From assembly GCA_035319125.1 (NCBI GenBank), contig DATHDG010000033.1, forward strand, positions 1-36,026: a stretch of DNA of 36,026 nt, written 5' to 3'. The notes below the pieces were generated by a model. The model did no database searches. It was not told the DNA's origin and was given only the letters and a program-made list of their open reading frames with translations. The stretch is from Fen-1308 sp035319125. Lineage in GTDB: Bacteria; Nitrospirota; Thermodesulfovibrionia; Thermodesulfovibrionales; Dissulfurispiraceae. Of this stretch, positions 15,655 to 23,098 are shown in pieces (the first letter of the stretch is position 1; the number at the start of each line of letters is the position of its first letter). The position numbers were made by a program, and so were the translations under genes.

Positions 15655-16511
15655 GGTCTGGTCGTATCCTGTGCTATGGGCATGAAATGCTCGATGAGCT
15701 TAAATATAGTGTTTTTCAACTCACGTCTCTCAACAACAAGATCGATCATGCCGTGTTCCAGAAGAAACTCCGCTCTCTGGAAATTCTCAGGCAGCTGCTG
15801 CTTTATGGTTTGTTCAATAACTCGCTGGCCGGCAAAACCGATGAGGGATTTTGGTTCGGCAATTATAATATCCCCCAGCATCGCAAAACTGGCCGTCACA
15901 CCGCCAAATGTAGGGTCCGCAAGTATAGAGATATAGATGACTTCAGAATCGTTAAGCTTTGAAATGGCTGCAGCTACTTTTGCCATCTGCATTAATGAGA
16001 ACATGCCCTCCTGCATCCTTGCACCGCCTGATGCAGCAACAGTTATCAGAGGTACTCTTTTCTCAAGGGCAAGCTCGGCGGCTCTGGTGATCTTCTCACC
16101 GACAACAGCGCCCATGCTGCCTCCCCAGAATGAGAAATCCATGAGCGCAAGTACGACAGGCCTTGAGTTTATCATTGCATTGCCGTATATAGCAGCTTCC
16201 GGCATGTCACTTTTTAACCTATATTCATTGAGTCTTTCAGCATAAGTTATCTTGTCTTTGAACTTCAGTGGATCAGTCGGCGTCATATCGCCGTCGAGTT
16301 CGTCGAAACTTTCCTCATCAATAATAAAATCAATACGCTCCCTTGCACTTATTCTAAAATGATAGTTGCATTTCGGACATACCTGAAGATTTTTTTCGAT
16401 CTCCTTTTTATAAATAATCTCTTTGCAGCTATCACATTTGATCCAGAGACCTTCAGGGATCTTTACTTTCTTTTCAGCTTTTATTTCTTTTCTTTTCTTA
16501 AACCAGGACAT
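15651..16511 (-). CDS. accD: Acetyl-CoA carboxylase carboxyltransferase beta subunit
   Basis: A 286-residue subunit that, with AccA, transfers the carboxyl group from biotin to acetyl-CoA to make malonyl-CoA for fatty acid synthesis. An N-terminal zinc ribbon (CDSC and CPKC, about residues 27-49) precedes the crotonase-like domain with the SGGARMQEGMFSLMQMAK and DPTFGGVTASFAMLGD motifs. I start at the ATG of MSWFKKRK, where the family normally begins. An in-frame TTG at 16535, eight codons upstream with an AAAGG before it, is a possible alternative. It follows trpA and overlaps folC by four bases. The trpA-accD-folC order is common in Proteobacteria and related phyla. Confidence 0.94.
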   Translation of the reverse strand: MSWFKKRKEIKAEKKVKIPEGLWIKCDSCKEIIYKKEIEKNLQVCPKCNYHFRISARERIDFIIDEESFDELDGDMTPTDPLKFKDKITYAERLNEYRLKSDMPEAAIYGNAMINSRPVVLALMDFSFWGGSMGAVVGEKITRAAELALEKRVPLITVAASGGARMQEGMFSLMQMAKVAAAISKLNDSEVIYISILADPTFGGVTASFAMLGDIIIAEPKSLIGFAGQRVIEQTIKQQLPENFQRAEFLLEHGMIDLVVERRELKNTIFKLIEHFMPIAQDTTRP

Positions 16512-16554
16512 ATCAAGTTTAAAGGTGCTCTGCAAAGCGCCTTTCGATTCGGAA

Positions 16555-17328
16555 CTAAATCGCCTCTCTTAATTTATTGATAAAATCCGGGGCATTTCCG
16601 GGGTCCTCATGGAACTTCTTGACTATAGCGCTGCCGACAATTACGCCGTCTGCGAAAGCAGCCACTTTTGCAGCATCCTCCGCAGAAGATACTCCAAAGC
16701 CAACTGCTACGGGCCTTACCGTCATCTCTTTAAGCCGACCAATATGGTTTCTAAACTGCTCTTCAAGCGCGAGCTTGCTGCCAGTAATACCGGTCATTGA
16801 AACATAGTAAATAAAACCCCTTGAGGCTGATGTTATTATCTTCATCCGTTCTTCGGTTGAAGTGGGTGCAACCAAAAAAATAGTATTGATGCCATAAGAA
16901 CGGCACTTCTTGATCAGGCTTTCAGCTTCTTCGGGTGGAAGGTCCGGAATAATCAGACCGTCAACGCCAACTTTTGCAGCCTCCGCAACAAAGCTTTCTT
17001 CACCATACTTAATGATAGGGTTGTAATAAGTCATAAATATGATCGGAACCTGCGAACGCTTCCTCATTTCTGTCATAAAGGGGAGCATGTTCCTTAAAGA
17101 TACGCCGGACTTTATAGCTCTTTCTGCAGCACGTTGTATGGTCGGTCCGTCAGCGACTGGATCTGAAAAGGGAACGCCAAGTTCGATAATGTCCGCACCG
17201 TGTTTTTCCAGCATGAGCACATACTCCATAGTCTTATCAAGGTCTGGGTCTCCAGCCATGATATACGGAATAAAAGCCTTACCGCCTGATGCCCTAAGCT
17301 TCTTGAATGCCTTGTCTATCCTGTTCAT
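16555..17328 (-). CDS. trpA: Tryptophan synthase alpha subunit
   Basis: A 257-residue TIM-barrel enzyme that cleaves indole-3-glycerol phosphate to indole and glyceraldehyde-3-phosphate. The catalytic glutamate lies in IIELGVPFSDPVADGP and the aspartate in GLIIPDLPPEE, near residues 48 and 60-130 of the usual arrangement. The phosphate-binding VGFGVSSAEDA and DGVIVGSAIV segments are present near the end. It starts one base after the trpB stop, consistent with equal synthesis of the two subunits, which form a channelled alpha2-beta2 complex. Confidence 0.96.
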   Translation of the reverse strand: MNRIDKAFKKLRASGGKAFIPYIMAGDPDLDKTMEYVLMLEKHGADIIELGVPFSDPVADGPTIQRAAERAIKSGVSLRNMLPFMTEMRKRSQVPIIFMTYYNPIIKYGEESFVAEAAKVGVDGLIIPDLPPEEAESLIKKCRSYGINTIFLVAPTSTEERMKIITSASRGFIYYVSMTGITGSKLALEEQFRNHIGRLKEMTVRPVAVGFGVSSAEDAAKVAAFADGVIVGSAIVKKFHEDPGNAPDFINKLREAI

Positions 17329-17329
17329 A

Positions 17330-18523
17330 TCAACAGATTTCTATTCCTTTTATCTTTGCCACCTGCTGCACGTCCTTGTCACCACGACCCGAAAGATTTA
17401 CGATAATAATTTTGTCTCTGGACAGTTTCGGCGCTGCCTTGACAGCCTCAGCAATTGCGTGAGCTGATTCAAGCGCAGGAATGATTCCCTCAGTTCTGGA
17501 AAGCAGCTCAAATGCAGCGAGTGCCTCATCGTCAACAGCATAAGTGTATTCGACACGGCCTGCATCCTTCAGGAATGAGTGTTGCGGACCGACTGAAGCA
17601 TAATCCAGCCCGGCAGATACCGAGTGAGTTTCAAGGACATTGCCTTCATCATCCTGCAACAGATAAGTCTTGCACCCCTGGAGTACTCCAACCGAGCCGC
17701 CTGCAAAACGCGCGGCATGCTCTCCTCCTTCGACGCCCCTGCCACCTGCTTCGACTCCTATCATTCTTATATCTTCGGAGAGGAATTCGTTAAATAGTCC
17801 CATTGCATTACTGCCGCCACCAACGCAGGCAATAAGACAATCAGGCAGTCTTCCTTCAGATTTGAGTATTTGCCGCCTCGCCTCTTTTCCAATGACCGCC
17901 TGAAAATCCCGCACTATTGATGGAAAAGGATGCGGACCGAACACAGTCCCCAGAACATAATGCGTCGTGCGCACGTTGGTCGTCCAATCGCGCATGGATT
18001 CGTTGATTGCATCCTTCAGAGTCTGGGAGCCTATCGAGACTTCATTAACTTTAGCTCCGAGCAGCTTCATTCTGAACACGTTAAGGGCCTGCCGTCGAAT
18101 ATCGATCGACCCCATATATATCTCACACTCAAGGCCAACGAGTGCAGCCCCCGTCGCTGTTGCAACGCCATGCTGGCCAGCTCCGGTCTCAGCAATAACC
18201 CGCTTCTTGCCCATCTTCTTTGACAGAAGTGCCTGACCAATAGCATTGTTAATCTTATGAGCTCCGGTGTGTGCGAGATCTTCTCTTTTCAGGTAAATCT
18301 TTGCACCGCCTAGATGTTCCGTCAACCTCTTTGCAAAATATAGCGGCGTCGGCCTTCCGATATAGGTCCTCTGCAAAACGTCCAACTCTTCCAAAAAAAC
18401 AGGATCTTTTATTGCCTTCTTGTACTCAACTTCAAGTTCCAGAAGCGCAGGCATAAGTGTCTCAGGCGCAAACCGTCCTCCATAAGCACCGAAATAGCCT
18501 TTATTGTCTGGTAGTTTTTTTAT
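17330..18523 (-). CDS. trpB: Tryptophan synthase beta subunit (TrpB1) with non-canonical AUA start
   Basis: A 397-residue PLP enzyme that condenses indole with serine to make tryptophan. The PLP lysine lies in HTGAHKINNAIGQ and the phosphate loop is GGGSNAMG. The first internal ATG (18454) would give only 374 residues and drop the conserved GYFGAYGGRFAPETL. That block is encoded in frame upstream, preceded by KKLPDNK exactly as in other TrpB proteins, but the codon where Met is expected (18521-18523) is ATA. No ATG, GTG or TTG exists in frame between it and the upstream stop. A GGGGA (18531-18535) stands seven bases before the ATA, the right place for a Shine-Dalgarno. So the gene either starts at AUA, is a start-codon mutant, or contains a sequence error. 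First gene of the long operon. Confidence 0.85.
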   Translation of the reverse strand: MKKLPDNKGYFGAYGGRFAPETLMPALLELEVEYKKAIKDPVFLEELDVLQRTYIGRPTPLYFAKRLTEHLGGAKIYLKREDLAHTGAHKINNAIGQALLSKKMGKKRVIAETGAGQHGVATATGAALVGLECEIYMGSIDIRRQALNVFRMKLLGAKVNEVSIGSQTLKDAINESMRDWTTNVRTTHYVLGTVFGPHPFPSIVRDFQAVIGKEARRQILKSEGRLPDCLIACVGGGSNAMGLFNEFLSEDIRMIGVEAGGRGVEGGEHAARFAGGSVGVLQGCKTYLLQDDEGNVLETHSVSAGLDYASVGPQHSFLKDAGRVEYTYAVDDEALAAFELLSRTEGIIPALESAHAIAEAVKAAPKLSRDKIIIVNLSGRGDKDVQQVAKIKGIEIC

Positions 18524-18531
18524 TGTCTGGT
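18500..18531 (-). repeat. 13-bp direct repeat at the trpB start
   Basis: ACCAGACAATAAA occurs twice on the minus strand (18519-18531 and 18500-18512), with a 19-base period. The upstream copy contains the ATA that stands in for the trpB start codon; the downstream copy encodes part of LPDNK in a different frame. Confidence 0.75.
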
Positions 18532-18611
18532 CCCCGCTTGTAAAGTTAAATATTATATCATATTTCCTTGTTATTCAGTATTTTTTGCAGGGTCATACAA
18601 GAGCGCTTTTA

Positions 18612-18620
18612 TGCTAAAAT
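18612..18620 (+). promoter_or_regulatory. Extended -10 promoter for the trpB2-type gene
   Basis: TGCTAAAAT is a TG-N-TAAAAT extended -10 with no clear -35. The predicted start is near 18627, about 22 bases before the ATG at 18650. The ATG at 18611 overlaps this element, which argues against it as a start codon. Confidence 0.45.
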
Positions 18621-18649
18621 ATCTTTACGACCTTATAACCGGAGGAATC

Positions 18650-20005
18650 ATGCGCGAGACCAAAATCATGCTTTCTGAAAGCGAAATACCCAGGCAGTGG
18701 TACAACATAACTCCGGATATGCCAAACCCTCCCAAACCGCCCTTGCATCCAGCTACACAACAGCCGATAGGTCCGGATGATCTCAGCGCTATTTTCCCTA
18801 TGTCTCTTATAGAGCAGGAAGTCTCAACTCAGCGCTGGATGGATATACCTGAAGAGGTTTTGGATATATATACATTATGGAGACCGTCGCCTCTCTTCAG
18901 AGCAAAGAGACTTGAATCTTTCTTGAAGACTCCTGCCAGAATCTACTACAAGTATGAAGGGGTAAGTCCAGCAGGAAGCCATAAGCCTAATACCGCCATA
19001 CCGCAGGCATACTATAATAAAAAAGCAGGAATAAAGAGGATTGCAACTGAGACCGGAGCAGGCCAATGGGGCTCATCAATGGCGCTTGCAGGCAGCATGT
19101 TCGGATTAGATGTAACCGTTTATATGGTTAAGGTTAGCTATAACCAGAAGCCTTACCGTAGAATCTCAATGGAAACGTGGGGTGCAACTGTCCACGCCAG
19201 TCCTTCAACTGTTACAAATTGTGGCAGGAAATCACTTGAGATCAATCCCGATAACCCCGGTAGTCTGGGGCTGGCAATCTCAGAGGCTGTTGAAGATGCT
19301 GCTACCCACGATGACACTAATTATGCTCTTGGTTCGGTACTGAATCATGTGGTGCACCACCAAACAATAATTGGACTGGAATCAAAAAAACAGCTCGCGA
19401 TTGCCGGCGATTATCCTGATATCGTCATCGGATGTTGCGGCGGAGGGTCCAACTTCGGAGGAGTCGCCTTTCCATTTCTTGCCGATAAGATCAACGGCAA
19501 GAAACTGCGCGCAATCGCGGTAGAGCCTTCTTCATGCCCCACGCTGACTAAAGGAGATTTCAGGTATGACTTCGGCGACACGGCCGGATTGACGCCTTTT
19601 CTGATGATGTACACGCTGGGCCACGATTTCATGCCGCCTGGAATTCATGCGGGAGGACTTCGCTATCATGGTGACTCGCCTCTTGTATCTCAATTGTACC
19701 GGGACGGCCTTATAGAAGCAAAAGCTTATCCCCAGCTGTCTGTGTTTGAGGCCGCTATGACATTTGCAAAAACAGAAGCGATCATTCCTGCTCCGGAAAG
19801 TTCACATGCAATAAGGGCGGCGATCGATGAAGCCCTCATTTGCAAAGAAGAGGGCAAATCTAAGTGCATTTTATTCAACCTGAGCGGACATGGTTATCTT
19901 GACCTGGCGGCTTACGACGATTACCTGAACAAGAAACTCGTGGATTTCGAATATCCCGACGAATGCATAAGAGAATCGCTGGCGAAGCTGCCGGTGATAA
20001 AGTAA
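18650..20005 (+). CDS. TrpB2-type tryptophan synthase beta-like PLP enzyme
   Basis: A 451-residue PLP-dependent fold-type II enzyme of the TrpB2 group, longer than and divergent from the TrpB1 at 17330-18523. The PLP lysine is in AGSHKPNTAIPQAYY, the phosphate loop is CCGGGSNFGG, and TGAGQWGSSMALAG corresponds to the TrpB1 TGAGQHGVATATGA. The N-terminal 80 residues (EIPRQWYNITPDMPNPPKPP) are typical of TrpB2. Known TrpB2 enzymes make tryptophan from serine and indole, and some act without TrpA, salvaging indole or using phosphoserine. The ATG at 18650 has a GGAGGA five bases before it. It is transcribed divergently from trpB1 and followed by trpF. Confidence 0.9.
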   Translation: MRETKIMLSESEIPRQWYNITPDMPNPPKPPLHPATQQPIGPDDLSAIFPMSLIEQEVSTQRWMDIPEEVLDIYTLWRPSPLFRAKRLESFLKTPARIYYKYEGVSPAGSHKPNTAIPQAYYNKKAGIKRIATETGAGQWGSSMALAGSMFGLDVTVYMVKVSYNQKPYRRISMETWGATVHASPSTVTNCGRKSLEINPDNPGSLGLAISEAVEDAATHDDTNYALGSVLNHVVHHQTIIGLESKKQLAIAGDYPDIVIGCCGGGSNFGGVAFPFLADKINGKKLRAIAVEPSSCPTLTKGDFRYDFGDTAGLTPFLMMYTLGHDFMPPGIHAGGLRYHGDSPLVSQLYRDGLIEAKAYPQLSVFEAAMTFAKTEAIIPAPESSHAIRAAIDEALICKEEGKSKCILFNLSGHGYLDLAAYDDYLNKKLVDFEYPDECIRESLAKLPVIK

Positions 20006-20078
20006 GACAGATGATCACCTTTGACATGAGAGACTTTGCGAGGATTCGGACACTGTGCTTGGTGAGATGAAGCGTTAA

Positions 20079-20124
20079 GCAGCAGCAACTGTCTGAGCCG
20101 CGAAGTGGCGAGTTTTGCTGCTGT
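20079..20124 (+). ncRNA. Structured intergenic element between trpB2 and trpF
   Basis: Bases 20079-20090 pair with 20111-20124 (GCAGCAGCAACT-type arms with a two-base TT bulge), and inside the loop 20097-20101 pairs with 20105-20109 around GAA, giving a two-tier hairpin. The following bases to about 20180 are unusually rich in GCG/AGCGAAGG-type words. I see no ORF with a ribosome binding site. It could be a dispersed intergenic repeat, a leader element for trpF or a small RNA; I cannot tell which. Confidence 0.4.
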
Positions 20125-20230
20125 AGCGGAATGAACCTAGCACAGTCGAACCGCAGCGCAGGAGCGAAGGGCAGAGGAGATCATGACTAACTTTCGTTAA
20201 CTTGTAGCAATTTAAGATTGAGGTCACGCC

Positions 20231-20854
20231 ATGAAGATCAAGATCTGCGGAATAACAAATCTGCAAGACGCCCTCGCCGCTGTCGATTACGGGACTGATG
20301 CGCTGGGTTTCGTCTTTTTTCCAAAGAGCCCTCGATATATTTCTCCAGAAAAAGCTCTGCAGATTACTTCTCATCTGCCTCCCTTTATAACTACGGTGGG
20401 AGTATTTGTGAATGAGGAATCTGCAAAGATCAAAGAGATCATGCTATCGACTCATATGCGAGTGCTTCAGTTACACGGCGATGAGGACCCTTCGGTTTGC
20501 TCGACCTGGAAGCCTGTTGTCAAGGCCTTCAGGGTTAAAGACTTTGTTGATCTTAAACCTCTGGAAAGATACACCGGCTTATCAGCTTACCTGATCGATA
20601 CCTATGCTCCGTCCGCATACGGCGGAACGGGCCAGATATTCAACTGGGATATCGCAGTCGAGGCAAAAAGGTTCGGTCGAATAATCCTGTCAGGCGGATT
20701 GACACCTGATAACATCGAAAAAGCGGTTGATTGGGTTAAACCATATGCTGTGGATGTCAGCAGCGGCGTCGAAGCTGATAAGGGCAAGAAAGACCTGAAG
20801 AAAATGAGAGAATTTATCGAGAAGGCACGTGTCGCTGCTTCGAAGCAACCCTGA
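20231..20854 (+). CDS. trpF: Phosphoribosylanthranilate isomerase
   Basis: A 207-residue TIM-barrel enzyme that isomerises N-(5'-phosphoribosyl)anthranilate in the third step of tryptophan synthesis. The first strand MKIKICGITN carries the catalytic cysteine (Cys6), and GFVFFPKSPRYISPEKA, VGVFVNE and the phosphate-binding ILSGGLTPDNI and VDVSSGVE segments are all present, with the catalytic Asp in YLIDTYAP. A GAGGTCACGCC precedes the ATG. It lies 225 bases after the trpB2-type gene on the same strand. Its 3' end overlaps the convergent queF by 41 bases. Confidence 0.95.
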   Translation: MKIKICGITNLQDALAAVDYGTDALGFVFFPKSPRYISPEKALQITSHLPPFITTVGVFVNEESAKIKEIMLSTHMRVLQLHGDEDPSVCSTWKPVVKAFRVKDFVDLKPLERYTGLSAYLIDTYAPSAYGGTGQIFNWDIAVEAKRFGRIILSGGLTPDNIEKAVDWVKPYAVDVSSGVEADKGKKDLKKMREFIEKARVAASKQP

Positions 20855-21197
20855 CCACTGTTTTCACGTTACCCCTCGGATTGAAATCGCCAATCACTTC
20901 GAGAAACCTAGGTTTGAGCGCCTTTTGAAGTTCGCCGAAGATCAGGTTCGTCACTTCCTCGTGAGAAATGTGCCTGTCACGGAATGAGTTCAGCCAAAGC
21001 TTCAGCGCCTTAAGCTCCACGATTTTCTTTGCCGGAACATAAACTATTTTGATGGTCGCAAAGTCGGGATATCCGGACCTCGGGCAGAGGCATGTAAACT
21101 CTGGAAATGATATATTGATCTCGTAGTCGCGCTCGAGATTCGGATTTGGCCAAATTTCCAGCTCAGCTTTCGCTACTGTCTTTTCACCGTATTTCAT
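20814..21197 (-). CDS. queF: NADPH-dependent 7-cyano-7-deazaguanine reductase (preQ1 synthase)
   Basis: A 127-residue tunnelling-fold enzyme that reduces preQ0 to preQ1 in queuosine synthesis for tRNA. The catalytic cysteine is in FTCLCPRSGYPDFATI, whose Asp is also catalytic. ELKALKLWLNSFRDRHISHEE contains the QueF NADPH-binding signature (read as ELKALKLWLNSFRDR then HISHEE). It is the short, single-domain (Bacillus) type. The last codons, after GNVKTVVRV, run into the end of the convergent trpF. Its start codon overlaps the msbA stop by four bases, so it is probably translationally coupled to the exporter gene. Confidence 0.94.
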   Translation of the reverse strand: MKYGEKTVAKAELEIWPNPNLERDYEINISFPEFTCLCPRSGYPDFATIKIVYVPAKKIVELKALKLWLNSFRDRHISHEEVTNLIFGELQKALKPRFLEVIGDFNPRGNVKTVVRVASKQRHVPSR

Positions 21198-22978
21198 ACT
21201 TTAGACTCCTGTTGCGATTCTGTATCCTGAAACTGCATATTATAAAGTTCCTTATACAGACCCCCTTGAGCGAGCAGTCCTTGATGTGTGCCTTCCTGGA
21301 TTATCCTGCCGCCGCTCATCACCGCAATGCGAGTAGCCTTCTGGACCGTCGACAGACGATGGGCAATAACTATGGTCGTTCGCCCAACCATCAATTGTTC
21401 CAGCGCCCTCTGCACCTGCTGCTCTGATTCAGTGTCGAGTGATGACGTAGCTTCGTCCAAGATCAGTATGGAAGGATTCCTGATAATCGCACGCGCAATA
21501 GTGATCCTCTGTTTCTGTCCGCCTGATAGTCTCACGCCCCGTTCGCCAATCTGCGTCTCATATCCTTCAGGCAGCTCCATAATGAAATCGTGCGCGAACG
21601 CTGCCTTGGCCGCCTCTATGACCTCGTCGTCTGTCGCCTTCGGCCGCCCGAAACGAATATTGGCTTTGACGGTATCGTCAAACAACATGATATCCTGCGT
21701 TACCGTTCCGATACTGCTTCTCAGAGACTGCAACGACACTATTTTGATATCTTTTCCATCGATGCAGACCCTGCCTTCTGTTGGGTCCCAGAATCCTGCA
21801 ATGAGGTCCACCAGAGTGCTCTTCCCGGCGCCGCTATAACCCACAAGAGCAACAATCTCTCCATGGTTTACTGCAAGATCAACTCCGCTTAGCGCATTGT
21901 GCTGCGATTGCGGATATCTGAAAGAAACGCTGTCGAAAAGAATATCTCCTCTAACTGAAATATCCTCTCCTCCTTGTCTTTCCTGTGTGGCGGACACAAT
22001 ACCGCCTATCCTCTCAATCACGTTGCGTCCCTGCTGGAAATTATTGTGTACACGGCTTAGACGTTTAAGAGGGGCCAGCATCAACAGCACTGCAGCAACA
22101 AATGAGAAAAAATCTCCCGACGTGATCTTATCAGCCAGTACCAGACTGCCTCCGTAAAAAACAATTACGGCAATTCCGATGCCGGAGATTATGTCGGCGT
22201 TAAAAGACGAAAACTCGTTGATCCTTGTCTCCCGCATGGTGTTGCGATAGAATTCGGTCAGCGCATGTTCATTCCTTGACTTAAGCTCTCTCTCCATAGT
22301 AAATGCCTTGATGACCTTGATACCTTGCAGGCTTTCGTTGATGATGGTTGTAATATTGGCGATGAGCACCCGGCTTTTCATTCCTGTTCTTTTCATTCTC
22401 TTGCCAAGCCGGCTTATGCTGTAGACAATTAATGGGATTACGATGAAAGAGACAAGGGCCAGGTCCCATTTCCGAGATATCGCCACACCTGCCAGGACAA
22501 CAACAGTGCCGCTCTCTACCAGGAAATCCTTGATAGTAAACCCCACGGTATTTTGCAGCACACCTATGTCGTTCAGTATTTTCGAAACCACGGCACCACT
22601 TGAAGTCTCATTGTGAAAGGAGATGGGAAGGGCGATTACCTTTCCGTAAATCTCGTGCCGGATCGACCTTACTATTTTGGCCCCGATAGAAGACATGAGA
22701 TAATTGTTGAAGAATGTGAAAAGCCCTCGCAGGACAAACAGGGCAATTACACCGATAGGCAAAAGGTAGAGATACTCAGCCTGCTTCATGACAAAAATAG
22801 AGTCCAGTGCGGGCTTGACGCTCCATGCTATGGCACCGTTTATACCTGACAATATCAGGCTGCATAGCCCGGCAGCAGCGAGCCGTGCGTTATACGGCTT
22901 CGAAAGGAACCAGAATATGGCAAGGTCGTCTTTCCACGAGCCGCTCTCCCGGTTCCTGAATATTGCTTCAAGAGACAT
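21194..22978 (-). CDS. msbA: Lipid A/LPS-type ABC exporter (MsbA family)
   Basis: A 594-residue half-transporter with a fused membrane and ATPase domain. Six membrane helices span roughly residues 28-320. The ATPase has Walker A GYSGAGKST (380-388), the ABC signature LSGGQKQR (from 484), Walker B ILILDEATSSLD and the H-loop IVIAHRLSTV. MsbA dimers flip lipid A-core from the inner to the outer leaflet of the inner membrane. Position next to the LPS glycosyltransferase cluster supports this substrate, but other lipid-linked glycans are possible, since MsbA and other type IV ABC exporters are hard to separate by sequence. Confidence 0.9.
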   Translation of the reverse strand: MSLEAIFRNRESGSWKDDLAIFWFLSKPYNARLAAAGLCSLILSGINGAIAWSVKPALDSIFVMKQAEYLYLLPIGVIALFVLRGLFTFFNNYLMSSIGAKIVRSIRHEIYGKVIALPISFHNETSSGAVVSKILNDIGVLQNTVGFTIKDFLVESGTVVVLAGVAISRKWDLALVSFIVIPLIVYSISRLGKRMKRTGMKSRVLIANITTIINESLQGIKVIKAFTMERELKSRNEHALTEFYRNTMRETRINEFSSFNADIISGIGIAVIVFYGGSLVLADKITSGDFFSFVAAVLLMLAPLKRLSRVHNNFQQGRNVIERIGGIVSATQERQGGEDISVRGDILFDSVSFRYPQSQHNALSGVDLAVNHGEIVALVGYSGAGKSTLVDLIAGFWDPTEGRVCIDGKDIKIVSLQSLRSSIGTVTQDIMLFDDTVKANIRFGRPKATDDEVIEAAKAAFAHDFIMELPEGYETQIGERGVRLSGGQKQRITIARAIIRNPSILILDEATSSLDTESEQQVQRALEQLMVGRTTIVIAHRLSTVQKATRIAVMSGGRIIQEGTHQGLLAQGGLYKELYNMQFQDTESQQESKV

Positions 22979-23005
22979 AATACTGTTGTGTTCCTTTCTT
23001 AGAGT

Positions 23006-23022
23006 AAAAAAAGCAGCGCTTT
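23006..23022 (-). terminator. Weak intrinsic terminator between DUF2142 gene and msbA
   Basis: Minus strand AAAGC-GCT-GCTTT followed by a T-run: a five-bp stem with a three-base loop. Short stem, so the call is tentative. It would end the glycan-cluster transcript, or act in the msbA leader. Confidence 0.35.
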
Positions 23023-23098
23023 ATTATATATCAGATAATGCAATAGCGACAGAATTCAGGAGCTTGCACCCATCATAGATAGGCGATTTTGTGTATTG

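Noticed and set aside
18524..18600. Minus-strand TATAAT before trpB as a full promoter
   Set aside because: A -10-like box is present but no -35 with normal spacing, so I did not list it as a feature.
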